In this document: positions 1-8,300 of the stretch, one piece after another
How positions within the stretch are numbered: position 1 is the stretch's first letter
Layout: every line of letters begins with the position of its first letter
DNA from: JAAYBF01 sp963716445
Lineage (GTDB): Bacteria > Actinomycetota > Thermoleophilia > Solirubrobacterales > Thermoleophilaceae
NCBI GenBank assembly: GCA_963716445.1
Contig: OY970313.1
Span: forward strand, 1,054,001 to 1,118,000
Length of the DNA: 64,000 bases
Reading direction: 5' to 3'
Notes under the pieces: model-generated
What the model saw: only the letters and a program-made list of their open reading frames with translations
Database searches by the model: none
Told to the model about the DNA's origin: nothing
Position numbers and translations under genes: made by a program

Positions 1-548
1 GCGACGTAGCCCGGCGTGCCCTGGATCAGGTAGGCGGGAATGAACGACGAGACGTCAGCGTGGCCCTCGTCCGCGAGCCGCTCGGCGTTCGCCGGATGGG
101 CGAGCACGCCGGCCGCCAGGTGGGGCCGCCCGACCGGCTTCCCAGCGGCGCGACGGGCGTCCACGGGCGCCGGGTCGATCTCGAAGCCGAGCTCCTTGAG
201 GTGGTCCGACATCGCCTCGGCGCGGCGCTCGCGGTCGCCTCGGGCGTCGAGCAGGCGCTCGGCGAGCGTCGCGTCGCCCTGGTCGACGCCGTAGCCGAGC
301 ACGTGCATGTCCTCGTAGGGGCCGTCGACGGCGGAGATCTCGGTCGCCGTGACCATCGCCACGCCGTGCTCGCGACCGGCGGCGAGCGCCTCGTCGACGC
401 CGTCGACGGTGTCGTGGTCGGTGAGCGCCAGCAGCTCGACGCCGGCGGCCGCCGCGAGCGCCACGACCTCGGCGGCCGGAAGCTCGCCGTCGGAGTGGAT
501 CGAGTGCGACTGGAGGTCGAAGGAGGGGCCCGGCACGGCGGCGAGCAT
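1..548 (-). CDS. PHP-domain metal-dependent phosphoesterase, 3' end outside the window
   Basis: Reading leftwards from an ATG at 546-548, an open frame runs off the window edge (182 codons visible). The N-terminus has the PHP metal-ligand pattern QSHSIHSDG (His15, His18, Asp20), followed by LTDHDTVDG near residues 43-51, the usual second motif of PHP phosphoesterases (TrpH/YciV-like). The family hydrolyses phosphoesters such as 3',5'-bisphosphonucleotides or short oligonucleotides using a metal cluster. It is divergent from the exported sulfatase-fold gene at 619, with about 70 bp between starts. The substrate cannot be told from the visible part, and the later histidine motifs lie off the edge. 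Confidence 0.85.
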   Translation of the reverse strand, partial: MLAAVPGPSFDLQSHSIHSDGELPAAEVVALAAAAGVELLALTDHDTVDGVDEALAAGREHGVAMVTATEISAVDGPYEDMHVLGYGVDQGDATLAERLLDARGDRERRAEAMSDHLKELGFEIDPAPVDARRAAGKPVGRPHLAAGVLAHPANAERLADEGHADVSSFIPAYLIQGTPGYV

Positions 549-599
549 ACATACGCCTCGGCGCGCGCGGCCGGTGCGTCTTCGAGCCTGCGCGACGGA

Positions 600-605
600 T
601 AACCT
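600..605 (+). promoter_or_regulatory. -10-like box upstream of the 619 gene
   Basis: TAACCT lies 13 nt before the ATG at 619, in the short divergent gap between the PHP gene and the sulfatase-fold gene. It is the same hexamer found 6 nt before proA. No convincing -35 is visible. Confidence 0.35.
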
Positions 606-618
606 GCGCCGTCGCAAG

Positions 619-2151
619 ATGGCCCTCCAACCTCGACTGACACGCCGGCGGGCACTGCAGGCCGGCGGAGCGGGTGCGCTCGCCCTCGGCCTCGGGGCGT
701 GCAACGACGATCTCGAGCCGCAGGTCAGCCACGCCGAGGACGCTCCAAACGTCCTGATGATCCTGACGGACAGCACGCGGCGCGACTTCGTCAGCGCCTA
801 CGAGGGCCACGACGCGCTGGCGAACACGCCGAACATCGACGCGCTGGCGAAGGAGTCGCTGCTCTTCGACCACGCGGTGCCCGAGGCGATGCCGACCGGC
901 TGCGTACGCCGCGCGCTGATCACCGGGATGCGCTCGTTCCCGTTCCGCAACTGGACGGTGACGCCGAAGCTCCCCGCCGAGCCCGGCTGGAACGACATCT
1001 ACCCCTACCAGCCGATGTTCACCGAGGTCATGTCGGAGGCCGGCATCGAGACCGCCTACGTCACCGACAACCCCTTCCTCGTCGGCCCGCGCTTCGTCAA
1101 CTTCCGCCGCACCCTCAACATGGCCCGGCCCGACTACTCGCAGGGCTCCTACCGCGCCTTCAACCGGCCGTTCAAGCGCCCCGCGTCGCGCAGCTCGATC
1201 GAGCGCTACATCTTCCCGAAGCTGTCCGACTCGATCGAGGTCCAGCGGCTGCGCGAGTACGTCGGCTGGAACAACCTCTACCGCCGGCGCGAGAGCGACT
1301 ACTCCGCCGCCCGGGTCATCCGCAGCGGGATGGACGTCCTCGACGAGCTCAAGGACAAGCAGCCGTTCTTCCTCGGCGTCGACGCGTTCGACCCGCACGA
1401 GTCGCTCGACCCGCCGCGCGTCTACATGTCGCGCTTCGCCCGCACGAAGGGCAGCGAGAAGCAGGGGATCATCCCGATCCAGCCCTGGGACACCCCATAC
1501 AGCCGCGTCCTCGACCTCGGGATCGACGAGGAGACCGTCGAGCGGGTGCGCGAGCTCTACGCCGCCGAGCTGACGTTCGTCGACCGCTGGATCGGCCGCC
1601 TGCTGAACAAGATGGACGACCTCAAGCTGCTCGACAACACGGCCGTCGTGTACTTCAGCGACCACGGCCTGGTGCTCGGCGAGTACGGCCTGCTGGGCAA
1701 GCACGCCGCCTACCCGAACTGGCCGATCTACCGCGTGCCGTACATGATCCGCCACCCCGGCGGCAAGCTCGCCGGCCAGAAGAGCGACTACTTCGCCTCG
1801 ACCCACGACATCGCGTCGACGCTGCTCGGCTTCCAGGGGATCCGTCAGCCGGGGCTGATGGACGGCGAGGACCTCTCGCGGCTCTTCGACGGCAAGAAGC
1901 CCCACGACGAGCGGCCCTACTTCACCGCCTGCTACGCCCGCTACCTGATCTGCGGCGACGGCCGCTGGGTGCTCGTCGCGCACAGCGAGAAGCGGCGGAT
2001 CCGCCTCTTCGACACCCAGGCCGACCCGGACGAGACGATCAACCTCGCCGAGCAGAACCCGGAGATCGTCGAGCGCCTGTGGCGCGTGCTCGAGGAGGAG
2101 GCGGGCGGCACGCTGCCCCAGTTCGGCGACGAGATGGTGCTCGGCGGATGA
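619..2151 (+). CDS. Tat-exported sulfatase/alkaline-phosphatase-fold lipoprotein, Thr at the nucleophile position
   Basis: The product is 510 aa from ATG 619. The N-terminus (LTRRRALQAGGAG then LALGLGAC) has a twin-arginine motif and a lipobox Cys, so it is probably a Tat-exported lipoprotein. The body has the alkaline-phosphatase superfamily layout: NVLMILTDS (Asp51, metal), AMPTGCVRRALITG (Thr93 where sulfatases carry the Cys/Ser of C-x-P-S-R), DPHES (His260), FSDHG (Asp348-His349) and LLGK. Thr nucleophiles are known in phosphoethanolamine and phosphoglycerol transferases of this superfamily, so a phosphotransferase or phosphodiesterase fits better than a formylglycine sulfatase. That is inference. 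An earlier in-frame start at 349 would remove the signal peptide from the N-terminus. Its stop overlaps the next ATG (ATGA). Confidence 0.85.
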   Translation: MALQPRLTRRRALQAGGAGALALGLGACNDDLEPQVSHAEDAPNVLMILTDSTRRDFVSAYEGHDALANTPNIDALAKESLLFDHAVPEAMPTGCVRRALITGMRSFPFRNWTVTPKLPAEPGWNDIYPYQPMFTEVMSEAGIETAYVTDNPFLVGPRFVNFRRTLNMARPDYSQGSYRAFNRPFKRPASRSSIERYIFPKLSDSIEVQRLREYVGWNNLYRRRESDYSAARVIRSGMDVLDELKDKQPFFLGVDAFDPHESLDPPRVYMSRFARTKGSEKQGIIPIQPWDTPYSRVLDLGIDEETVERVRELYAAELTFVDRWIGRLLNKMDDLKLLDNTAVVYFSDHGLVLGEYGLLGKHAAYPNWPIYRVPYMIRHPGGKLAGQKSDYFASTHDIASTLLGFQGIRQPGLMDGEDLSRLFDGKKPHDERPYFTACYARYLICGDGRWVLVAHSEKRRIRLFDTQADPDETINLAEQNPEIVERLWRVLEEEAGGTLPQFGDEMVLGG

Positions 2152-3815
2152 GCGAGCGGCTGACCCGCCGAGGCCTGCTCGGGCGGGGTGGCGCCGCCGC
2201 CGGCGCGGCTGCGCTCGGCGGGGTCGCCGCGAGCGCCCTGACGGCGCCGGCCGCCCAGGCGCAGGAGGACGAGAAGCTCAACGTGCTGCTGATCGTCGCC
2301 AGCGGCGTCCGCGCCGACAGCATCGGCGCCTTCGACGGCGCGTTCGACGACAACGAGGTCGCCAGCACGCCGAACCTCGACGACCTGGCCGGCGACGCGC
2401 TGCGCTTCGAGCGCGCCGTGCCGGAGGCGATGCCGGCGGTGATCGCGCGGCGGGCGCTCGTCACCGGCAAGCGCTCGTTCCCCTACCGCGAGTGGCGGCG
2501 GCGCGACGGGTTCGCGGCGGCTCCCGGGTGGAACCCCGTCTACGTCCGGCAGCCGCTGATCACCGAGGTGCTCGAGCGCGAGGGCGTGAGCACGACCTGG
2601 ATCACCGACAACCCGTTCTTCTCCGGGCCTCGCTTCGAGGGCGTCGTTCGCCGCACGACCGACGCCGGCGCCGAGGACTTCCCCGCCCCGCCGGCCATCG
2701 ACGGGACGCTCGGCCGCGAGCGGACGCGCCGCGAGGTCGAGCGGTATCTCGTCGGCAGCATCGATCGCGGCGCCGACGCGATGGACCGTGCGGTGCGAGC
2801 GGGCGCGCGCGAGCTCGAGCGGCTGAAGGACGAGCAGTTCTTCCTCGCCGTCGACGCCTTCGACCCCGCCGAGGCGTACTACCCGCCGCGCGCCTGGACG
2901 CGCACGCTCGAGGTCAACCCGAACCTCGGCGCGCCGCTGAACCGCCGCGAGTGGGTCGTCCCCGCCGACATCGACGACGAGACGGTGGCGATCGCCCGCG
3001 ACGCCTACATGGACGGCGTCGAGCGGATCGACGGCGCGGTCGGGAGCCTGCTCGGCAAGCTCGACGACCTCGATCTCGCCGACAACACGATCGTCTGGCT
3101 CGTCAGCGACGGCGGCACGATGCTCGGCGAGCACGGCTGGCTCGGCCGCGGCGCTCCCGGCACCTTCAAGGACGCCTACTTCGTCCCGTTCCTGCTGCGC
3201 GACCCGGGCGGCCGCCGCTCGGGCGACTACAGCTACTACTACGCCTCCACCCACGACGTGGCGCCGACGCTGCTCTCGATGCTCGGCATCGACAGGCCGG
3301 GCCGGATGGACGGAGAGGACCTGACGGCGCTGCTCGACGACGAGGACCCGCCGAAGCGGACGGCCTTCATGTGCGCCTCGGTGACCAACATCGCCGTCGG
3401 CGACCCGCGCTGGCTGATGGTCACCGACTTCAAGGGCGACGAGCGCCGCCTGCACGACTTCGACAACGAGGACTCCGACCTGGAGGACGACGACGAGGAG
3501 AACGTCGTGCGCAAGCACCCGATGGTCGTCGAGGAGCTCTCGAACGTGCCGCTGGCCGCGGCGCAGGGGACCTACCCGGACTTCGACGAGACGGGCGTCG
3601 TCCGGCCGCCGGCCGAGGACGACGACGCCGACGACGACGGCATCGAGGACGCCGACGAGACCAGCGACGAGCAGAGCGGCGACACCCGCGACGCCGACCG
3701 CGACGACCTCGACTTCGACCAGGCCGGCAACGACCCGAACGCCACCTCGATCCCGGACTCCCAGCCGCCGGCGCCGGACGCGACCACTCCGGCCGCGCCC
3801 GCGCCCAATCCGTAG
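2148..3815 (+). CDS. Tat-exported sulfatase-fold protein lacking catalytic residues (probable pseudoenzyme)
   Basis: The product is 555 aa, with its ATG overlapping the stop of the upstream paralogue. It has a Tat signal (LTRRGLLGRGG, then an Ala-rich stretch ending near AQAQ). It aligns throughout with the upstream protein (EAMP..RRAL.TG.RSFP, SLLGKLDDLDLADNTIV). The active site is eroded: the metal Asp is Ser52, the nucleophile Thr is Ala97, DPH is DPA (Ala241), and SDH is SDG (Gly322). The C-terminal roughly 70 residues are acidic and Pro-rich, and probably disordered. Coupling to the active-looking paralogue suggests a partner or scaffold role. The frame is intact with normal codon use, so it is not simply decaying. 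Confidence 0.85.
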   Translation: MSERLTRRGLLGRGGAAAGAAALGGVAASALTAPAAQAQEDEKLNVLLIVASGVRADSIGAFDGAFDDNEVASTPNLDDLAGDALRFERAVPEAMPAVIARRALVTGKRSFPYREWRRRDGFAAAPGWNPVYVRQPLITEVLEREGVSTTWITDNPFFSGPRFEGVVRRTTDAGAEDFPAPPAIDGTLGRERTRREVERYLVGSIDRGADAMDRAVRAGARELERLKDEQFFLAVDAFDPAEAYYPPRAWTRTLEVNPNLGAPLNRREWVVPADIDDETVAIARDAYMDGVERIDGAVGSLLGKLDDLDLADNTIVWLVSDGGTMLGEHGWLGRGAPGTFKDAYFVPFLLRDPGGRRSGDYSYYYASTHDVAPTLLSMLGIDRPGRMDGEDLTALLDDEDPPKRTAFMCASVTNIAVGDPRWLMVTDFKGDERRLHDFDNEDSDLEDDDEENVVRKHPMVVEELSNVPLAAAQGTYPDFDETGVVRPPAEDDDADDDGIEDADETSDEQSGDTRDADRDDLDFDQAGNDPNATSIPDSQPPAPDATTPAAPAPNP

Positions 3816-3834
3816 ACCTCCTCGCGCCGGTGCG

Positions 3835-4611
3835 CTAGCTGCGCCGATCGTCGGCGTCGGTCTCGATCCGCTCCTTGCGGACCTCCTCCGACACCGTCTC
3901 CTCGTCCGTGACCGTGTCCTTGTCGAGCCGCACGCGCTCCTTCGGCACCGCGCGCTTCTCGGTCACGACCTCGTCCTCGTGGAGGACCACCTCGTGCTCC
4001 TCGTCGGAGATCGCCGGTCCTGACTTCGCGGCGTCGACGTTGGCCTCGGTGATCGGCTCGCGCTCGACGCGGACCTCCTCGCGCTGCACCGGGACGGTCC
4101 TCGTGACCTGCTCGGTGACGACGTACTTCCTCAGCCGAGCGCGTCCGCGCTCGCGCCGCGTCGTGCCGACGGCCAGCTCCTCCTCGGAGCGGGTCATCGC
4201 GTCGTCGGTCGTCGGGCCGCTCGTGTCACGGCCGAGGGGCCCACGCTCGTGGCCGCTGCCGCCCTCGGGCAGCCCGCTGTCGGAGGCCTTCTCCGAGTAG
4301 TCGAGGCCGTAGTGGCTGTAGAGCGCCTGCTCCTCCTCCTGCGAAAGCTCCTGATCGGCCTCCGCGTTCGGCGCGTCCTTGACCTGGCCCTTGTCGTAGG
4401 GCACGCGCACCTCGCCGCCGCTCTCGCTGGCCTCACGGATCGGGACGAAGCTGACCTTGGTCCCGAGCAGCCCCGTCTTGACGGCCAGCCACTCCGGCTG
4501 CTCGGTTTGCGCGTCCATGTAGATCTCGTCGATCGAGCCGATCTTGTTGCCGTCCCGGTCGACGACGGTGCGACCGCGCCACTCGGCGACGGTGCTCTGT
4601 GGGGGGAACAT
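3835..4611 (-). CDS. PRC-barrel and DUF2382 (YsnF-type) stress protein
   Basis: The product is 258 aa. Residues 1-75 form a PRC-barrel (WRGRTVVDRDGNKIGSIDEI, then WLAVKTGLLGTKVSFVPI). A hydrophilic linker follows, then a C-terminal DUF2382 segment of about 90 residues rich in alternating charged residues (YVVTEQVTRTVPVQREEVRV, later VVTEKRAVPKERVRL). This architecture is common in actinobacteria and is linked to general stress responses, but its biochemical role is not established. There is no signal peptide, so it is probably cytoplasmic. It converges on the sulfatase-fold pair with a 19-bp gap. Confidence 0.88.
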   Translation of the reverse strand: MFPPQSTVAEWRGRTVVDRDGNKIGSIDEIYMDAQTEQPEWLAVKTGLLGTKVSFVPIREASESGGEVRVPYDKGQVKDAPNAEADQELSQEEEQALYSHYGLDYSEKASDSGLPEGGSGHERGPLGRDTSGPTTDDAMTRSEEELAVGTTRRERGRARLRKYVVTEQVTRTVPVQREEVRVEREPITEANVDAAKSGPAISDEEHEVVLHEDEVVTEKRAVPKERVRLDKDTVTDEETVSEEVRKERIETDADDRRS

Positions 4612-4664
4612 CTGAGCCTTCCTTCTGGATTGTTGGGCCGGACGGAAACCGCGAGTCCGCGACG

Positions 4665-4829
4665 TCAGCGCATGCGCCGCCGGCGCCCTGCCGACTGGCC
4701 CGCTTGGCCAGATCGACGGGTGCGGCCGGTCGGTCGTCCCCCGCCCAGGCGCTCCCGCACCTGTTGCATGAGGCCGCGTCCCTGGGGCGTACGCGAGAAC
4801 CGGGTGACCCTGTTGACGAGTGATGCCAT
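4665..4829 (-). CDS. small basic protein, 54 aa, unknown function
   Basis: An ATG at 4827-4829 (minus strand) opens a 54-codon frame beginning MASLVNRVTRFSRTPQGRGL, very rich in Arg, Gly and Gln and ending RRRRMR. I recall small actinobacterial proteins with an RF.R.PQGR..M motif, though no family name can be given. It lies 53 bp upstream of the PRC-barrel gene on the same strand and may be co-transcribed with it. Support is the motif memory plus context. The remaining stretch between the PRC gene and the tRNA shows nothing else. Confidence 0.5.
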   Translation of the reverse strand: MASLVNRVTRFSRTPQGRGLMQQVRERLGGGRPTGRTRRSGQAGQSAGRRRRMR

Positions 4830-4932
4830 GGGTCGGGACTACCCGGCGCCTCGCGGCCGATTCATCTTCGATCGCGAATCTTTCGACTTCCGCGCGGAGG
4901 AGGCGAGGCCGGTGCTAGGCTCGCTCGGTCCT

Positions 4933-5006
4933 GGCGGACGTAGCTCAGTTGGTAGAGCTCCTGGTTGTGGTCCAGGCGGTCGCGGGTTCGAGTCCCGTCG
5001 TTCGCC
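4933..5006 (+). tRNA. tRNA-His (anticodon GTG)
   Basis: Acceptor stem GCGGACG (4934-4940) pairs with CGTTCGC (4999-5005). The D-arm is TAGCTCAGTTGGTAGAGC, the anticodon loop carries GTG within CTGGTTGTGGTCCAG, and the T-arm is GCGGGTTCGAGTCCCGT. The extra G-1 at 4933 opposite C73 (5006) is the tRNA-His identity feature. CCA is not encoded. A possible -10 (TAGGCT, 4916-4921) lies just upstream. The accessory island begins directly downstream, and tRNA 3' ends are common integration targets. Confidence 0.95.
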
Positions 5007-5044
5007 CCTCGTAGGCCGAGGACGGCCTTCTCATCTCCTCGCTC

Positions 5045-5096
5045 GACCAAATTATTTTGGTCATGCCAATTGCCGTGATCTGGTCATGCCAATTGC
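5045..5096. repeat. AT-rich inverted repeat plus 16-bp direct repeat beside tRNA-His
   Basis: A perfect 7-bp inverted repeat (GACCAAA, 4-nt loop, TTTGGTC; 5045-5062) overlaps the first of two identical 16-mers TGGTCATGCCAATTGC (5058-5073 and 5081-5096; period 23). The patch is AT-rich in a GC-rich genome, starts about 40 bp after tRNA-His, and marks the left edge of the low-GC island. It could be an attachment-site remnant or an operator. No matching copy was found at the right side. Confidence 0.7.
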
Positions 5097-5193
5097 ACGG
5101 TTTTTGGCTTCGCGTGGGCGGAGGTCTCCCGAAAGCAGGGATCGACGCGTATTGGCTTAGCCGGAAAGCGGCAGCGTCCGTACGACGACGTCC

Positions 5194-5223
5194 TTGACAG
5201 GCTTGATGGCTCCTGCTTACTAT
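5194..5223 (+). promoter_or_regulatory. sigma-70-type promoter of the RHS gene
   Basis: A perfect -35 hexamer TTGACA (5194-5199) is followed after 18 nt by TACTAT (5218-5223), a good -10. Transcription should start near 5230, giving a leader of about 94 nt before the ATG at 5324. This also rules out a start near 5222, which would sit inside the -10. Confidence 0.6.
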
Positions 5224-5271
5224 GCGACCGCCGCGGGGCTCTGGAGCTCTTCCAGGGACTGCTGAAGGGCA

Positions 5272-5304
5272 GGTTGTCCGAGGCACATCAATCGACGGAC
5301 AACC
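5272..5304 (+). promoter_or_regulatory. leader hairpin of the RHS mRNA
   Basis: GGTTGTCCG (5272-5280) and CGGACAACC (5296-5304) form a perfect 9-bp stem around a 15-nt loop. It ends 3 nt before the probable ribosome-binding site GGAAGGA (5308-5314). It could modulate translation or stabilise the transcript; no ligand-binding class is recognised. Confidence 0.5.
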
Positions 5305-5323
5305 GACGGAAGGATCCCCAGCG

Positions 5324-8300
5324 ATGGTCTCTCGTGCCGTAGTTCGCCTGTTCTCGCAGGCCAAGGGACGCGCTGGTCGCGGTGTTCCGGGGTCCTTCGT
5401 GGTTGGCGGTCTCGCCGTCCTGTTGATGCTTGGACTCGCGTTTTCTGCGGTGGCGGTGGAGAGGAGCGACGAGATCTCCGTGTTGGAGCCGGGTGGGCCT
5501 AAGCCGCCGGGGTTCGATCCTTCGAAGTGGCCTGTGGGTGGGCGTGGGGAGGAGCAGTTGCTGGAGGGGGTGCGTAGGGAGCAGGAGGAGGAGCAGGCTT
5601 TGAAGGCTCGCCTTGCTTCGCCGGAGCTTCGTGAGGAGCGTGAGGAGTCGAAGGCGGAGTTCGTCGGCGTTGCGGATGGTCAGGCAGAGGCGCTGGTGGA
5701 GGAGGAGTTCGGCGAGGAGCTGGAGGGGGCGAGGGCTGAGCTTGGCGTCGAGGAGATCGGGGCCGGTCGGCGGGTGGAGAGGTTCCTGAGCGATTACGCG
5801 GTGGTGTTGGCTGGCGATGGGAAGCGCCCGCCGGTGCTGGTGGAGTCGTCCTCGCCGGTGCGCGCGGTCGATGACGATGGTCTCAAGCGTGCCGTGGATC
5901 TTTCGCTCGAGCGAGACGGCGATGACTTCGTCCCGGCCAATGCTGTGGCGGATGTGAAGCTGCCGGGGGTGCTTGGCGATGGCATCGAGGTTGGCCCTGT
6001 TGGCGTGGTCCCGGCCGGCGTGGCAGAGGGTGAGCTTTCAGGCGATGGGGCGGACCGGGTGATCTACGCCAATGCCCAGGTGGACACCGATGTGCTGGTT
6101 TCGCCGGTGAGCTCCGGCGCTGAGGTGTTCTGGCAGTTGCGGTCGGGCCGTTCGCCGGAGGAGCTGACGCTTGATTTGCGGCTTCCCGACGGAGCCGTCG
6201 CGCAGGAGACTGAGCTCGGCTCGGTTGTCGTGAGGCGCGATGGGAAGCTGCTGACGACGGTGAGTCCGCCGGTCGCGCGCGACGCGCAGGGCCAGGACGT
6301 CGCGGCGGAGATGGGTGTGCGTGGCGGGCAGATCGTCGTGTCTGTGCCCCATCGCGGTGTGGATGTCGCGTATCCGGTGTTGGTCGACCCGGTGATCGAC
6401 AGCTACTGGAACGAGGAGTACGGCAGCTGGTTTTGGCAGGACTATGGTGCGCGTGCGCGTTTGCCTGAGTGGTTTCACACCTACAGCGGGGTGCCGGCGA
6501 ATACGTATGCGCCGCGCTATGACTGCTATGAGGTGGTGTCGTGTGATGCAGAGCTGATCAATCCCGACTACGACTACTGGCTTCCCGACGGGCTGCATTT
6601 CTATGTGCGGCCTTATGTCAATTACCCGGCTGGTAGCACGGCGTGGTGGGTCTATCAGGCGCCGGGGCAGACGACTCAGATCGACAACGCTGGTCTGTAC
6701 GCGTTCTATCACCCGCGTGGCGGCTATCAATGGCCGCGGATGGTGACGGGCATCTGGAATAGCCAGGGGTGGGTCAGCAACGCGAGCTATGACAGCGAGA
6801 TGAACTATCAGACGCTCACTCACTGGGGAAATCCGAGCTCTGCCGGTGGGCACTCGCTCATGTTCGGGTTTTGGGCATCGTCTGCCAGCGAGCTTCCGAA
6901 CTGGCGTGACGCTTACGTCGGTGCTGTGAGCATCGCGTTGACCGATCCCGAGAACCCGACGATCACGGCTGCGGGACTGATGCGCCGCGAGACTGCCGAG
7001 TCTGTCGGCGCGACGCCGACGTGGACGGCTCGAGACCCGAGTCGGTGGGTGTCGCCCAAGGACGAGCTGGCGCTGCGGCCGACGGTCAGCGATCCGGGGC
7101 TCGGGGTGCGGATGATGAAGGTCGTCGGTGGCGGGCGTGAGGACGTCGTCGAGAAGCAGCTACCCGAGCCCGACGCACCCGGATACACCCGCACTTGCGA
7201 GGGGACTAAGAACTTTCCCTGTCCAGCGAGTTGGACCCTTTCGGAGGCTGAGCAACTTCTTCCTTTCGTGAAGGACATGGCCGATGGGGTCAACAGCCTG
7301 ACTGTCTACAGCCAGGATCCTCTTGCGCACACCGATCAGGAGACCGTTTCGCTGAAGGTGGATGGGACGTCTCCCAACGTCCAGAACCTGGCGGGTTCGT
7401 TGTGGACGAGTCGGCGGGATCAGCCGCCGCCCAATCACGAGATCGTCCTATCGCCGGGCAGCCATCCGATCTCAGCGCAGGCTGTCGATGCTCTGCCGGC
7501 GGCCGGGGCGCTGCCGGGGGCCGTGCCGTCGGGGGTCGAGAAGCTGAGGATCCTCGTCGACGGCGAGATCGTGCAGCAGAGCGACGGACAGTGTGCGGCC
7601 GGTGGCTGCTCGCGCTCGGTGAGCTGGAGCTATGACACGGCGGAGTTCGCCGGCCGGCACACGGTTCAGGTCGTCGCCGTCGATGGTGCTGGCAATGTCG
7701 ATCGCGAGTCGTTCGTCGTCGTCGCGCCGGCCGCGGGCGAGCTGGTCTACCCGGTCGACGGGGAGAACACCTCGAGCAAGATCGCGCTGCAAGCCAAGGC
7801 CAACCAGGACGGCTTCACCGGCGTCGAGTTCCAGTACCGCCGGGTTCCGTTCGGGTCGTGGACGACGATCAGCGGAACCGGCATGGCGCTCACAGATGAT
7901 CGCGGGACGGCGGTCACCGATGCGACGCATCTGCTCAACCAGCCCAACCGGCACACCAGGAAGCTGATCTGGGATGTCCGCTCGGTGCTCGACATGCTCG
8001 TTCCGCCGGCCAGCCAGATCCAGGTTCGCGCCGTCTTCAACGGACCGGGCGCCTTCAAGTCCCAGGTCGCGAACGTGGCTCTCGACGCGAAGGGACTGTC
8101 GGCGGACAACGCCGAGGAGAAGATCGGGCCAGGCCGCGTCGACCTGCTGACGGGCAACTTCGCCTACACGGCCACCGACGCCTCGCTGGCCAACTTCGGC
8201 CAGCCGATAACGCTGACCCGCAGCTACAACTCGCTGAATCCCAACGCAAACCCGTATGGCCCGTTCGGCCCCGGCTGGGTCGCAAGCGCGCCTGTCGACG

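Noticed and set aside
55..1983. Long minus-strand open frame opposite the first sulfatase-fold gene
   Set aside because: Composition is Val/Arg/Glu/Asp-rich without motifs and it mirrors the codon structure of the plus-strand gene; typical antisense shadow in high-GC DNA. The real PHP gene on this strand is in a different frame.
699..3815. A single 1,038-codon frame joining both sulfatase-fold genes
   Set aside because: Its first part is an Arg-rich out-of-frame reading of the first gene. Only the part from 2148 is real and has its own Tat signal.
5222..5323. Earlier in-frame start for the RHS protein at 5222
   Set aside because: It would lie inside the -10 box, has no ribosome-binding site, and adds residues ahead of the export segment. 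ATG 5324 has a good site.
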